From assembly GCF_003369915.1 (NCBI RefSeq), contig NC_046675.1, forward strand, positions 17,670,001 to 17,734,000: DNA of 64,000 nt, read 5' to 3'. The position numbers and the translations under genes are program-made. The stretch's first letter is position 1, and each line of letters begins with the position of its first letter. The DNA comes from Drosophila miranda. Taxonomy: Eukaryota; Arthropoda; Insecta; Diptera; Drosophilidae. Positions 10,659 through 22,679 of the stretch are shown here, piece by piece. Below the pieces are notes generated by a model, which did no database searches, was not told where the DNA came from, and saw nothing but the letters and a program-made list of their open reading frames with translations.

Positions 10659-13600
10659 ATGAGTATCTGTGCGAGTGTCAACAAATGACTCGAATGAAAT
10701 TTATAAGCAAAGTTAGCTGAGCGCAGTAGCAGTGGCAGTGGCAGTGGCAGTGGCAGTGGCAAAGTTGATAAGGGTTCGGCAGTAAGTGAAGTTTCACTAA
10801 GATGCCCCGCCAGAGATATCGAGGGGGGATTTTAGCCCGGCATAGTTGTGGTCCCAAAAGTTCAACAGGAGGCCAATAACATGGCCAATGTATTAATTTA
10901 CGCAAGTCAAATGCAAACTTTGAGTTTAGTTTGAGTTAATTAAATGCCCGGCCGCTGCCGCTGCACAAGAGCTCAACTCAAACAGAAACTGATGATAAAA
11001 GGGTAATGGAAAGCCATCCAACCAAGCAGACTACTGGTCAAGAAAGCAGGCCCTCTACCTCCACGAACCGAATGGAACGCAGACCAGCGGTCGCTGAGAA
11101 TGAGAGGCCTCCCACTTATGATTAAGCCACCCATCGGGCTGGTGGCTGAGTGCTGGGGGAAATCTTTGAATAAAGTTTCAGAGGCGAAACTCTTTAACAT
11201 GAAAGCAAAGAATACTCGACCATTTAATGAATGAATACCAAGAGAAATGTTTAATCAATGGAACGCCCTCAGTGGCGCCTTCGGAATGTGGTACCTATTG
11301 GTATGTATCCATGAAATGGAGCTTGCATTAGGTATTTCTATCTTTAATTCATAGCAAATGGAATAACACTAGCAATTACCTACTGATAATTACATTTTGT
11401 AGCTTGTCATCCAACTTGGATGTGATCATTTAAGCATCACATAACTCGTAAACATCATTAGCATTGACTGCCAAGCCACTAAAACGCTAAAACATCTCCA
11501 CCACTCCGACCCTTCCCTAGGCCTAATGAATCCCACTTCAGATGCACTTCTCAGTCAACTGTGGTTTAGCTTCTTACGAAGTTCCGAAGTTGCTTTAAAT
11601 TAATTCATACATACATATATTGTGCATACTATGATTCAAATTGAATTAACAATTATAATTATACTTGCCATCGTTGCCTGGCACCATGGTCTCGGCAAAG
11701 ACAGACACACGCACTATATTCAATTAACTCTTTCATAAGGAGGAGGATTGGAAGTCGCAAAACGTTGCATGCACACTTAACAGGTCTATTAAAAACGCAT
11801 TTATATCAGAACCACCGGGGACCAAGGAGGAACATTCGGGAGCGAAGGAGGCGAGGAGGCCCCCTCTGCAGCTCTGCTTTTCCTCGAACGTCACAAAACA
11901 AAAAGTTAGCTCTGACATTTGTCCGACAGTATTTTCACACTTAATGAGAACGTTACATATTTTCCTTTGGAGCGAGTCAATTACCCCATCCTTTCTCTCC
12001 CTTCAAGAAGCGAGCCTTCCCACCTCTTTGCTTCCACCATTCATTCCCCTTGACGGCTACGCCCAAGCCGCGAAGCAATTTTTATTTAATTAGCGTTGAT
12101 TTACGGTTTGCCAGGCCATAAAACTGGTCTACCAGCAGAACCATTGTTCGCATAATCGCAGTACTGTATATTCAGCTGGAACGTATCAAATATCTTTGAT
12201 CTATAATAGTCGTATCAAAACGCATTTTGCTTAATCATCATTTGAGCCCACCTCCCCGCGGCCTCACCCAGGGGCAATGACAGGTTGTGAGAGAAAAAGA
12301 AACTTTTTCAATTTGGTATAGCTTAATTGTTATCGTTGTTGCTGCTACTCTGCCACTCTTTGGGCGACTCTGCCTCTTTTTGTTGCTATTATCATTATGA
12401 CAGGGCACTTTGCGATGTCATTGTCGCTGTCTCGGAGTCAACGCCGGAGACGCGACAGCTAATGTGTCGCCTCTTATTGGGGCTTCCCCAAAAAGGTTAC
12501 TTTTCGTATGACTTTTATGACATCGTAGTCGGCCAATAAATAAAGCATGACGCGATTCGAGTTGCCTCCCTGTGTCTGATCCTTCCAGGGAGACGGTGTC
12601 GGAGGCGGAGGCGGAGCACCGCAATGTGCCCAAACAAATGCCAAAGTAATCAGCTGGTTAGCTGACTGGCTGCTTGCCTCCTGCAAAAAGTCAAAAAGCA
12701 GTTTGGCAGAGTGTGTGGCTGCTTTAAATTCGTGCAGTCAGCACACAAAGAACACCCCAATACCCACTCGGAGCTGGGGCTAGAGCCGGACCCGTGGCCC
12801 GTGCCCCGTGCCCCGTCTTGTCACACTCGACACAACTTAACTCTTGAACACATGCCGCCAGCAGGCACAGAGAGGAGAAACTTTTGTGACGACGCCAAGG
12901 ACGAGGACAGCAACAATGAAGACGACGTCGACCAAAACTTGCACTCGACACAGACACACAGACACACAGCCACACAGGCACTCTCACATAGACACATAGA
13001 AATAGATATGGTCCCTAAAGTCCGGGGATCGCACAATGGTCAATAAGTGGAGCAATTTCTATGAAAATTGGGTCACGAAATGGAATCGAAGTTGGAATTT
13101 CAAAATGGTGCCTCCTGGCCTGGAATTGTAATTGATATTTGAAATGTCATATTTGGGAGTGGTTACATGGAACCGATTAAAGTTAGGGTGGAATATTACG
13201 ATCATTTAAAGGCAATAAGTTAGTCCCTATGGATTTTCATGAGCGCTGCAGTAAGAACCTACTATATGCCATAGACAGAGTACAATCAGTCTCAGTGCAC
13301 ACAAAAACAATCATACATACAGACATATTGTATGTATGTAACTACACCGAAACGATAATTAGAAATGCCCCAGTTCCCCTTCCCTAGCCAGGTCGTTTGG
13401 GGAATGTGAATGAGAGCTCATGGATGGGTCTTTAACCGGCCATTCATCGAGTGCCACCCACTGTGCGACTGCCAGTTGGTATGCTGGGTAATTAGCCGTA
13501 TTGAATTTTTGGCATAGAAATATACAAAGAATACCAAAACTTTGTTTTGTGCGCTTTGCGGCTGCCAGAGAATTTCACAACTTGTCAAATTTTACGTTGT

Positions 13601-15771
13601 TCCCCACACAAGCTGCTCTGTTTCTGCTTCTGCTTCGGTGGTACGCGCCCTTCACCTCTACCTCGGTCCATAGGTCAGACGAAATGCCCCGTCCGTCCAT
13701 CTCAGTCCGTGTTTGTCCGTCGGTTTGTCGGCCTGTCTCCTGGTCTGTTGGTCTGTTGCTCTGTTGGTCAGTTGGTTTGGCTCCTGTTGCCGTTTCTGGT
13801 GTTGGTCCAGCCTTTTGGTCAGTAGTTTACTGGCGGCGTCCAACCCACTCGATACATTTGTGCTACGTGACTGGTTACAATGCGTCGGGGGAGTGAATAA
13901 GGGGCGTTCTGGGGCCCACAAACATCCTTGCAGTACGGACGGAAAAAATATACAATTTGTTGGTTGAAATTGATTTGGCTTAATTCGTGCACATTTTAAA
14001 TTTGCCAAGCCCACACGCACTCACGGACGCAGAGAGGGATATGGCACGGATATTGTATTTATGCAAAAAACAAAGAAAATCCAAAGCAAACAATGCACAC
14101 ACACACAAAGACACGAGTGCACACGCATACAGACATCACATGGCGGCATAAGAGATGGGTGGATGGTTGGCTAGGGGTGGGGATCAAGGCTTCCCTAGGG
14201 TGCATTTAGGTCTAAAGCGGCATTTAAAATATTTACACAGCTGCCGCAAAACTATGGGCACACAAATACACACAAACACATGCATAATACATTTTGCTCA
14301 TTATAACGGCAAACAGCAGTGGGGGTCGTGGCCACGGGTACGGGGCGTTGAAAACACATAGTTGAAACAACCAAAACCAAAACCCTAGCCAAGCACAAAT
14401 ATTCAGAGTTTAGTTGGTTATTTGTATTAATGATGGGAAAAAGCGCAAAAACTAATAGGAAACTTCGTTAATATGAAACGACAAAACTACTTAAAAACTT
14501 TCGCATGCCATAAGTCGATCCCGTGGAGTTGGGCCCTACCTCAAACGCAGAGCCAAACCCGAATCCGAGCCCAAACCATGGCTCTAGCTCTCTGCTCTGC
14601 GCAGGTAAGCCCCAGCCGAAAACCCTGGCAAATAGTGGGAAAAACGGAAAATGGAAACAAGAACGAAAACTAAAGTAAATACCTAACAACAAGCAAATCC
14701 CTTGATGAGTTATTAAATCATTTTAAGCCACTTACAACTAAAAACAAATTGAAATATCACGCAATACCTCTGAGAGTCAAGCGCGGGACCCACGCGAATA
14801 CTCCTCCTGCCCAGCTCCATTTTGTGCCTCCTGTGGCTGTGTGGTGGCTTTTGGTGGCGCTAATGTTGCTGCTGTTGGTGCTGTTGCTGTTGCTGCCTCT
14901 TGTAGCAGGCCAAACGTAACAACTTAATAACGTACTAAGCCTCAAACACAAATATGAATAGCAGAGGCAAGTTGGCTTCGCTGCCTTACTGCCTCGCTCA
15001 GCGGCATTTTTCGGCTGCTCACCTCAGCCAGAGCCGCAGCAGCAGCAGCAGCAGGAGAAGGAAAGAGAAGGAGAAAACTAAATGGAAAGCGAAAGGGAAA
15101 GGGAAAGAGATGGAGACACACACGCACCACACACCGCACTGAGAGTGCTTTCTGGTTGCCTGCGTAGACGCGGCGGCTTCTGTTCCTGTTTCTGCTCCTG
15201 GCCCGAACCCTGCCCCCCGAACCCTGCCCCAAAACGCTAATAACTTTTAAGCTGCGCCAAAAGTTTTTTTTTGCCAACTTCCGCCCATCGCCCACCACCC
15301 ACCCCCTATCACACCCCCGAACATCTTGCTTGCTCCTCCTCGCGGGCGGCCCTCCCGTGCCTGACGATGCGACTTCCGCCTGCACCCCATTCAGCTTAAT
15401 TTCGCTGCGTGCACAGTGGTCCAACGATATGCCATAAATCATATTTAGCATCGGATTGGTGGCTTGGCTGTCAGATCGCCATCTCTTCTACAATTTCCAA
15501 TTTAAGATTAACAATTGGTTCCCACATGAGATTCATGAGTTGAATCCACTGTTTGTAGGCATTGGCAAAATGTTTCTAGTATGAACAGGTCTATTTGTCC
15601 TAATAAAATTTCCACACAGGCAGCAATCCACTATTTCTGTTGCTGAATTGAATTATCGAATGGACTTAGGACTTTGAATCTCAATTTGGGATATTTTGGA
15701 AGGATAAGACGGTAGAAAATAGTGAATAATAACATGTCCCCATACATACTCAATACACAAAATTCGGTGGA
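8810..15771. other. Gene-poor DNA with simple repeats
   Basis: No convincing gene in almost 7 kb. Contents: a (GCCT)n-like tract at 9421-9455, a (GGCAAA)n-like run at 9626-9645 and 9855-9892, a (GT)12 microsatellite at 10635-10658 with an adjacent GGCAGT repeat (10731-10761), CACA-rich DNA at 12949-12985, and purine-rich AGAAGG repeats at 15050-15110. A 111-codon frame at 12.71-13.05 kb has an acidic patch but dissolves into CACA repeat and has no promoter signal. Confidence 0.5.
10635..10658. repeat. (GT)n microsatellite
   Basis: Twelve uninterrupted GT units. Confidence 0.95.
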
Positions 15772-15918
15772 ATGATTTACAAAGCCTTTTGTCACACCGA
15801 ACACCACGGTGCACTGCGGGAGCTTCGCTTGAAAGCGGACCTGGACCAGGAAGAGGACTTCGACGATGATGATGCAGCAACACTGCCTATGCCTCACAGT
15901 GCGGCTCGTTCTCGTTGA
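15772..15918 (+). CDS. Candidate 48-residue acidic sORF
   Basis: ATG 15772 to TGA 15916-15918. Codon use is strongly Drosophila-like in the central part (CTG, CTT, CGC, AAA, GCG, GAC, CTG, GAC, CAG, GAA, GAG, GAC, TTC, GAC). The product has a Leu/Arg/Glu helix-like part and then a Glu-Glu-Asp-Phe-Asp-Asp-Asp-Asp acidic run, ending basic. It may be a free microprotein or a terminal exon; a stop-free region precedes the ATG by only a few codons. No family is recognised. Confidence 0.3.
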   Translation: MIYKAFCHTEHHGALRELRLKADLDQEEDFDDDDAATLPMPHSAARSR

Positions 15919-18900
15919 AAACTTGCTTGATAGTTGTGTAGGACGTGCCCACGCGCCCAGACATCCCCAGCCACCCGCGCGTTGGAGGTGCATGTGTGTG
16001 GATGCGAGTGTGTGCGTATGCCTACATGTGTACAGACGCCTCCTGTGCCGCCGCGGCCGCAGAGCCTGCTTGACTCGCGGCCCAAAAGTCAGTCGGCTGA
16101 ATCAGCGACGCATAACGGGAGCGGCGTGGTAGCTCGCCAGACGACAGGAAGCGACGTGTTTGCAGCGCAAGCAAAACTTTTCATTTAACTTTTTTTGTGG
16201 GTAGCGAGGGTTTGCCCCGGGCCACCCTACGACCCACCCACGATGCCCCATGGTCCCATTCCAAAGAGAGCTACCAGCATTAATATTGTTTTGTGTGCGA
16301 AAAATCAGCCAAAATTACGACACTTGAGTGTGTTAAAAGTTGCGCGCGCTGCTCGTTGCTGCGACCCGCTACCCCCCAGCAGCAGCTCCTCCTCCTGCCT
16401 CACAAATCGAAAAGTAGGAGAAAAGTGAAAGAAAAGAACAAGTAAAAAGTAGAAAGTAGAAAGTAGCAGGAAAACTTTGCAGAAGGAGTCACAGCGAGAG
16501 CACGCAAAACAGCAAAAGACAGCGGAAAACTTGGCTGGCGACGGTGTCGAAAGGAGCGACGGCAGCCGTGTCTATCACAGATACTCGTACTATCCTGTCA
16601 CAGTGGGCGGCGGCACACAGGCTGCTGAAACCGAAACTGATGCTGCAGCAGGATGGAGGATGGGTGCGGTGGAGAGGAGGACTGGAGTGGGATCGGGAGG
16701 AGCAGAAGCATCTTTGATGGCTCGCCCTGTGCACGGAGCGCGTTCTCGTGCTCGTAGTTTGCTTTCCCTTCTTTCGCCAGTTTACACGCTCCGCTGGGAT
16801 TTCACAGTGGCAAAGAGGCGAAAAAGTTACCATGATCCATTAACGTTAATTGTTTGGCGGCGGCGTCGGCAGTGAGACAACTTGCTTGGGATTTGGTCGA
16901 CACGCAGCTGCAGCCTCACGCCACACGCCACACGCCACACAGAACCAAAACTACCACCACAGCCACACAATGGAGAGGCAGCGCCAACAGCAGCAACAGC
17001 AGCACTCGGCTCTGTGAGGTGTGTATTACAATGACAGGGCAGGAAAGTTTTTCGGGGCATCTCCCAACTCCATACTTATATTCCCCTTACTCCCACCACC
17101 CACACACAGCCGGAGGAGACACAGACAGAGTCGTGGAGTGGACTAAATTCAATTAGAGCTGCCTCAAATTGGCATGCGCACACCTGTCATTGGGCTTGAT
17201 AATGATGCATCTGGTGCGGCCAACAAAACTACGCCAATCCATTGCCAGGCCGTCGTCGGTCCTTTGGCAACTTTGTCCTTTGTCTGTGGGATTTTAAAGG
17301 AGAGACAACGCCAACGCCGAAGCCAACTCTGCGCTAATTTTTGAGGCAAACTCATTCGACACTTTGACATACAGTTTTTTAAGTAATTGAGAGTGGAGAG
17401 GGGAGTCGGGGTCGGGATTGGGGTCGAGGTCCCATACTATACGACCCGACCAAGAGCACACTCCAAACTAAATCAATTAAAGTTATTCAAGAAAAATTAA
17501 ACAGCTCTGCAACAAAGGAACTCGCGCAGAGATGAAAAATGTGCGAGAGCCAAACGGCTTTTCACACTTGTTAATCACATTTTCGCGTCTTAAGCAAATA
17601 GCTGGCAACTCTGGCAGTGGGAGTGGCATGGGCTGTGGCAACTCATTGTAATTAAGCGGCTTAGGCGAGCGGCATTGAGAGCCTCTGCTGGCACAAAAGC
17701 GTTGCCTGCTTTTAGGCCTCGGCCTCGGCTGCCACAAGACCAAGGTCGTCGCCAGCTCGGCCCGCCGTCATTGCTATGTCTTTAGAGGCCAGTTTATCGA
17801 ATTAAAAAAAGCAATACGCAAGTAGGCCAGGGAGCCGTGGAGCCACGGAGCCACGGAGCCAGGGGTCCTTTCGGCTCACACTTCATTGTTCCCGGCCATA
17901 GCGGAGGGGCACAATAAAACTGAAGTGGCTGTGGGGATGCCGCTGGCCTGGATCCCGCACCCTCCTCCCCATATCCTCTTCTGTGCATGTACACACTCGT
18001 ACTGGGGAATTCCTACCAGGCTGCAGAGTGGGGCATGGGGCATGGGGCATGGGGCATGGGGCATGGGCCATGTGCGGCCAGTGGCTGTGCCGGGCAAAGT
18101 TGGCATAATTATTTCATTAACACTTAACAAGTGGCCAAGCCGAGTCGGGTTTGGTGCGGGTGCCAGTCGGGGAGCGGATCTAAGTCCGGGTCCGGGTCGC
18201 TGTTCGTTGCCCGATGCCGGAGAGCAAAAACTTTCGCATTACGCATTTGTGTGCAATTTTCAAATTAACAATTGTTAATTTTGTTCTTGTTGCCAGTTTC
18301 TTTTTTCTTTTCTTTCTTTCAGTCCTTCCCTCTTTTCATTCTTTCTATCATGCGGGCGTGTAACAAAACAAAACGCAAAATGAACACAAAAAGTCTGCAA
18401 AAAATTTTAAAAATATATAAACTTGACCGTTTGCCTTTTAAAAATAAATTTTTTCAGCGCCGCTGCAGCTATGTCCAGTTGTTGGTTTTCTTCGTTAATT
18501 TCGTATTTTTCTCTTACCAACTTTTTATTGCGTGTTTAGCATAATTTTTTAATAATTACATTTTTGTGTGCTTGACCAAAAAAAAACCAAAAAAAAAGAA
18601 AAACAGAAAAAGCGCGAAGGAAGAAGGAAGAAACGAAGGAAAATACAAATAATAAGGAACAAGGGCAGGCAAAAGGAAAAGCATCGTTTTCGTTGTCCGC
18701 TCGTTGCCCGCTCGTTGGCTGTTGGCAAAAGTTGAACAAAGTTTATTTGCATTACTGACAAACTGTTTAATTAGGGATTTTTTCCTTAGATTTTTCAGCT
18801 GCGAAACTTTCGGTGTGCCACTGTATGTACATGTCAGCCTAAGTGTATATGTGTGTGGTTGTGGGTGTGTCATGCCACAAATACAATTAAACATGCCACC

Positions 18901-20839
18901 CGAGAGAGAACACCACGAGCCACGAAACCAAAATAAAATCAGCCTTAATCTGGCCCGAGTACGTTGGGGGCTAGGGCGGGTCGATGTCGATTTAGGATGA
19001 GTTCATATCAGGCTGCCAATCGAAGGTTTTCAAATACATATATATTACTGGAATGCCCATTTAGAGCTTTCACCAACATTCAACGTTATCTTGAAATAAT
19101 CCCATCAAATGGAATATATTTCAAGTGGAAATCAATGGTTTTTAAGTTAAAACTGATGAAAAATTATCAATAAATAAAAGAAGTGTATAGAAATGTTTAC
19201 ATGGCATGGTTTATTGTCGACCAACAAGACAAAAATGTAACAAATACACAAAAGTTTTTCAAATTGTCGTAATTAAAAAATTCTAAAAGTCGAACTTGTC
19301 ATGTTTTGGATGACGTAAGGATGAAAACCGTAATTCTGCGTAATATTTTGGACCACATTGATTAGCAAAGCATGAGTACCGCCAAAAAATATACTCGAAT
19401 ATTGGAAGATATAAAATATTAAAGATTTACTTATGTAAAACATGATATGTGTACATAAATGTATTATTATTAGAGAATATCAACTAGGGACAAGCCAAGC
19501 TCTTTATCAAAAGTATACCACCCTTTTCGAGAGCATCAAACAATCCATTCTTATTGCTATTGGTCAAGCTCTCTCGAACTGAGGCAAGTAAACGAGCCGT
19601 CTTTGTGTGTGTCTGCACCATGCCGCTCCGTGGAGCGGCAGCATAGAGGAGCCACAACCACATCTACCCCCACATCTACATCCACATACACAGACAACAG
19701 GACGACAGGCATCCACATTCTGATAGCAGCTGTCAGTCACTCAGGCAGTCCGTTAACCAGGCAACCAAGCGAAAGGAGCAGCACAGGCCCAGGTCCAGGT
19801 CTAGCGGGGTCGGGTGCATTGGCAGGGGCCAGCAGAATGTGCTCGCATCATTGTAATTGTTAATTACTCTGATATTTATTCTTTTCTTTTGCTCCGTCCC
19901 CTGTTCCTCCACGGTTCTGCCCTGTTTGGGTGCTGCCCACACACGCAGGCTCAGAGCTGCGATCCAGTGGTTCGCCGGAAAGGAGAGCAACAACTTTGGC
20001 AGCTGCTGGGTCCAGTGGGGCTCGCGCATATTTATGCTTATGGCAACGTCTTTTGCTTAAGCCACGACTGGAGCCCTGATTTGGCCGCCACACGCAGCTA
20101 ACAAGCGATGACCACCCACCCAAGCCGCCCCACCCACACGTCGCCACCAAACAACGTCGTCATGCCATTTGGCAGTGGGTGGGTGGGCTCTCGGCCAGAA
20201 CGAGCCACGTCAAGTGAGTTCACAATTTTTGCGTGCCACCATTTTTCTTCCGCCTCTGTCAGCCCCTGTTCCCCTGTTACCCCGCTCTGCTCTCATTCGG
20301 CCGTATGCTGCACGGATTATCCTTGGCATGCAACGCCTTTATCCTGTTTTATTTGTGTTGTGCTGAAGGCTCTCCTCCGCCATATCCTATTCTTCCCCTG
20401 CTTCCTTTTTTTTGCCCGCTGATTTCGCTACTTAATTTTTCTTTTTGCCCTTTTTTGGTCCGCCATGCTGTCTGTGTCTCTCAGTTCACCCATCTCCCTG
20501 TCCTTCCGCCTTTCTGTCTGTCTGTCTGCCCTCTGTGTATCGTCTCGTTTCCGTTCTGGCGGAGCTGATTGGGCGTATTTTGTTATTTTCATGTAGCTGC
20601 TGCTGCTGCTTCTGCTTCTGCTGCTGCTGTCTGTCAGTCAAGCCAAAAGAAGCCAGAAGAATTCCCGCTCCTACTCTTGGTCGTGGCCCTGGCACAGGTC
20701 CCAGCCACGGCCACGGTCCTTGTCCTAGCCAGGGACAAGTCCTGGGCGGCACCCGCTCGTTTGTTCATTCGCTTTTTTCCCACGTAATTAAAACTTGAAA
20801 CGCATATGAATTAGAAAATAAAAAAGAGAGCAGAATAAA
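15919..20839. other. Gene-poor DNA with minisatellite tracts
   Basis: No supported gene. The 16.4-16.9 kb stretch is purine-rich, contains an AGTAGAA repeat and resembles a Drosophila 5' leader, but it lacks a clear start site. There is a GGAGCCACGGAGCC repeat at 17830-17860 and a (GGGGCAT)5 tract at 18030-18067. Frames at 15.9-16.2, 16.5-16.9 and 20.1-20.8 kb are open on both strands and look like low-complexity shadows. Confidence 0.45.
18030..18067. repeat. GGGGCAT heptamer tandem repeat
   Basis: Five consecutive GGGGCAT units, followed by a degenerate one. Confidence 0.95.
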
Positions 20840-20929
20840 ATGCGAGAACGCGACCCGGAATGGAGCCATTTCATGCTACAGAATGACATCCTGTTCCCGC
20901 AGTCTGACATCGTTAACATCGCTGATTAA
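20840..20929 (+). CDS. Candidate 29-residue microprotein ORF
   Basis: ATG 20840 to TAA 20927-20929. Nearly all codons are ones favoured in Drosophila genes (CGC, GAC, CCG, TTC, CAG, ATC, CTG, AAC). The product is acidic with Trp, Phe and Ile and no membrane segment. It could also be a remnant or the last exon of something unseen. No upstream promoter is evident. Confidence 0.25.
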   Translation: MRERDPEWSHFMLQNDILFPQSDIVNIAD

Positions 20930-21120
20930 GTTTTCTTGTCCTGTTCTCTGTCTGCCCGTCTGCCCGTCAGTCAACGTGATTTGAAATGAAATTTTTATAA
21001 TTTCTGCACCACCCCTTGGGAGCAACCCCTTTCACATAAGCTTTACTCCCAGAATCTACTTTCGTCAATTCTTTGCTTTATTGCCGCTTCATCGTCATTG
21101 AGAACAGAACTTGCTGGACC

Positions 21121-21480
21121 TCAGCGACCATAGAAGCCGCCAGGGAAGCGTCCAGCATATCTTCGGCCAGGGGGACCGCCATAGACGGGCCCGCAATAGG
21201 GACCCCCGCAATAGGGACCCCCGCGATAGGGGTCAAAGCGGTCTCGTCCTTGCCTTCCTCCAAAAGCACCCAAGCCGACTGCAAATCCTCCAACTTGACG
21301 CCGCACCCGGTCCCCTGTGACATCTACATCAACATCTCCTCCTTCTGCCAGTAGGTGCTGTGGCTGCAGTTGCTGCTCCTCCGCCTTTGGCATTAGTGCT
21401 GCATCGCCTTCCGCCAGAGCATCCCTCACAAAGACAGCCAGCAAGGCTGCAGAAACTACCAGACAAAGTATGGAACGCAT
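21121..21480 (-). CDS. Small secreted Gly-rich protein 2 (R-x-x-R-Q family)
   Basis: 119 residues. The signal peptide (residues 1-23) has a Leu/Val/Ala core and an Ala at the likely cut site. The propeptide is acidic and Gln-rich, with alternating Asp-Val near its end. The cleavage motif is R-V-R-R followed by Gln-Val-Gly at about residues 57-63. The mature domain of about 60 residues is rich in Gly, Arg, Pro, Tyr and Phe, with a near-repeat (Gly-Gly-Pro-Tyr-Cys-Gly) that holds the only two mature Cys. The underlying DNA shows a 15-base repeat (GCAATAGGGACCCCC) at 21194-21230. A TATA box lies about 40 bases upstream of the start codon. Known: R-x-x-R is the minimal furin site, and an N-terminal Gln often cyclises. 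Function unknown; the Gly/Arg-rich tail would fit an antimicrobial or extracellular-matrix role. Confidence 0.85.
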   Translation of the reverse strand: MRSILCLVVSAALLAVFVRDALAEGDAALMPKAEEQQLQPQHLLAEGGDVDVDVTGDRVRRQVGGFAVGLGAFGGRQGRDRFDPYRGGPYCGGPYCGPVYGGPPGRRYAGRFPGGFYGR

Positions 21481-21518
21481 CTTAGTACTTGAATGTCGTT
21501 CTGGATCATGCCTGTCCC

Positions 21519-21527
21519 TATTTATAG
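21519..21527 (-). promoter_or_regulatory. TATA box of secreted protein gene 2
   Basis: CTATAAATA on the - strand, about 40 bases upstream of ATG 21480, implying a short leader. Confidence 0.6.
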
Positions 21528-21810
21528 GAATTGTCCAGACCCGATCTTAACAGCACAAACAAGTTTTGGTCTAAGTAAAGCAATTAAAGCCGCGGCTGAT
21601 TTGTGTATGCAGGGAGATATTCCCTTTGGAATGCCTTCCCCGCAGCTAACTGTTAAGATGTTTTACCACATACGAGTACAGCCATGCAGCCTGTAAAGGC
21701 ACATATCAATTGTCTACCAAATATACCCTTCTAACATATTGTGTCACTATCCAGAAGTTGTTTTTTCATGACCGCTGTCTGGGTTTCAGGTAAAAGGTCA
21801 TTCGGGGCCT

Positions 21811-22014
21811 TCAGACTCGAGGACCTTCGTCGCAAAGTCTGCCTTCGATGCTGATCCGCACCTTCTCTAACGTAGATGAATCTCCTCTACCTTCACCAAA
21901 GTGATTTACCCTACTCGTATCTAGATCCCCGGCCAGAACTCCATTAGCTTCTGTGACATCTTCCGCCAAAGGCAACGCACAGAAAAGGTAATGGCACCCA
22001 TCCAATGGATCCAC
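21811..22014 (-). CDS. Uncertain ORF between secreted genes 2 and 3, possible decayed relative
   Basis: A 67-residue frame containing a short hydrophobic Leu-Phe-Cys-Ala-Leu-Pro-Leu-Ala stretch and then an acidic propeptide-like segment, lying on the same strand between two family members. It has no Gly-rich mature part, no R-x-x-R-Q site and no clear TATA box. It could be a degenerate family copy or chance. Confidence 0.15.
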   Translation of the reverse strand: MDPLDGCHYLFCALPLAEDVTEANGVLAGDLDTSRVNHFGEGRGDSSTLEKVRISIEGRLCDEGPRV

Positions 22015-22245
22015 TGGCTGAGTACCTTGAAATCACAATATAACACGATATGTACGACACTGAATACCTATTAGATTACCTTTTACAAGGTGGAGATGAC
22101 TCCACACGAGTATGCGAGTCGCGAGCCTTGTCAGAACAAACAGGTTTAGCACTTGGTAGGGTAATTAGAGCAGTAGCTCGCGGTGATTTATTAGCAGCTA
22201 ATCCAGGTCTGATCATATCACATATGCACATTAAATGAATAACAC

Positions 22246-22605
22246 TTAGCCGAAAAAGGGGCCTCCAAAGAAGGGCGGGGGCGGGGGAGGATAGAAGCCG
22301 CCAAAACCACCGCCGAATCCGCGCCTGCGGAACCCACCGCCGCCATAGCCGCCGCCATAGCCGCCGCCGCCGAATCGTCTCCTCCCGCCGCCAAAGCCGC
22401 CTCGTCTGCCGTAGCCAAATTGCCTGGCCAGGCGCACTGCCGGCATCTCCTGCTGCTCTGTTCCCTGATTTACATCCGCCAAAGTCAGTTGCTTCACATC
22501 CGCCTCAGCTGCCGCCTCCTGTGCCAGGGATTGGGACTGCGCCAGGGCTAGGGCCAGAACCAGGCCGACACTTAGCACTAATAGATTCAAGTGGTGTACG
22601 CGCAT
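22246..22605 (-). CDS. Small secreted Gly-rich protein 3 (R-x-x-R-Q family)
   Basis: 119 residues. The signal peptide (residues 1-22) has a Leu/Val core. The propeptide of about 35 residues is rich in Ala, Gln and Glu. The site R-L-A-R is followed by Gln-Phe-Gly-Tyr-Gly at about residues 59-66. The mature domain has Gly-Gly-Gly-Phe/Tyr repeats with Arg clusters and then a Pro-Pro-Pro-Pro run before a Phe-Gly-Gly end. It lies about 770 bases upstream of protein 2's ATG, on the same strand, with its own TATA box, so it is a separate transcription unit. Likely extracellular and processed by a furin-type enzyme; function unknown. Confidence 0.85.
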   Translation of the reverse strand: MRVHHLNLLVLSVGLVLALALAQSQSLAQEAAAEADVKQLTLADVNQGTEQQEMPAVRLARQFGYGRRGGFGGGRRRFGGGGYGGGYGGGGFRRRGFGGGFGGFYPPPPPPFFGGPFFG

Positions 22606-22670
22606 TGCTGTTTACTTTCGCTTCGTTGGGGGCTCACTTCTCTAAAACAGAGCTGAGCGCTGGCCTAGGC

Positions 22671-22679
22671 CTTTATATA
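22671..22679 (-). promoter_or_regulatory. TATA box of secreted protein gene 3
   Basis: The - strand reads TATATAAAG about 65 bases upstream of ATG 22605. A start near 22645, at CTCAGCTC, would have normal TATA spacing. Confidence 0.65.

Noticed and set aside
12711-13046. 111-codon + strand frame with an acidic patch
   Set aside because: It dissolves into a CACA repeat; no promoter, splice or codon-bias support.
16477-16875. 132-codon + strand frame
   Set aside because: Both strands are open, and the composition is Arg/Ser-rich without a domain; it looks like purine-rich leader-type DNA.
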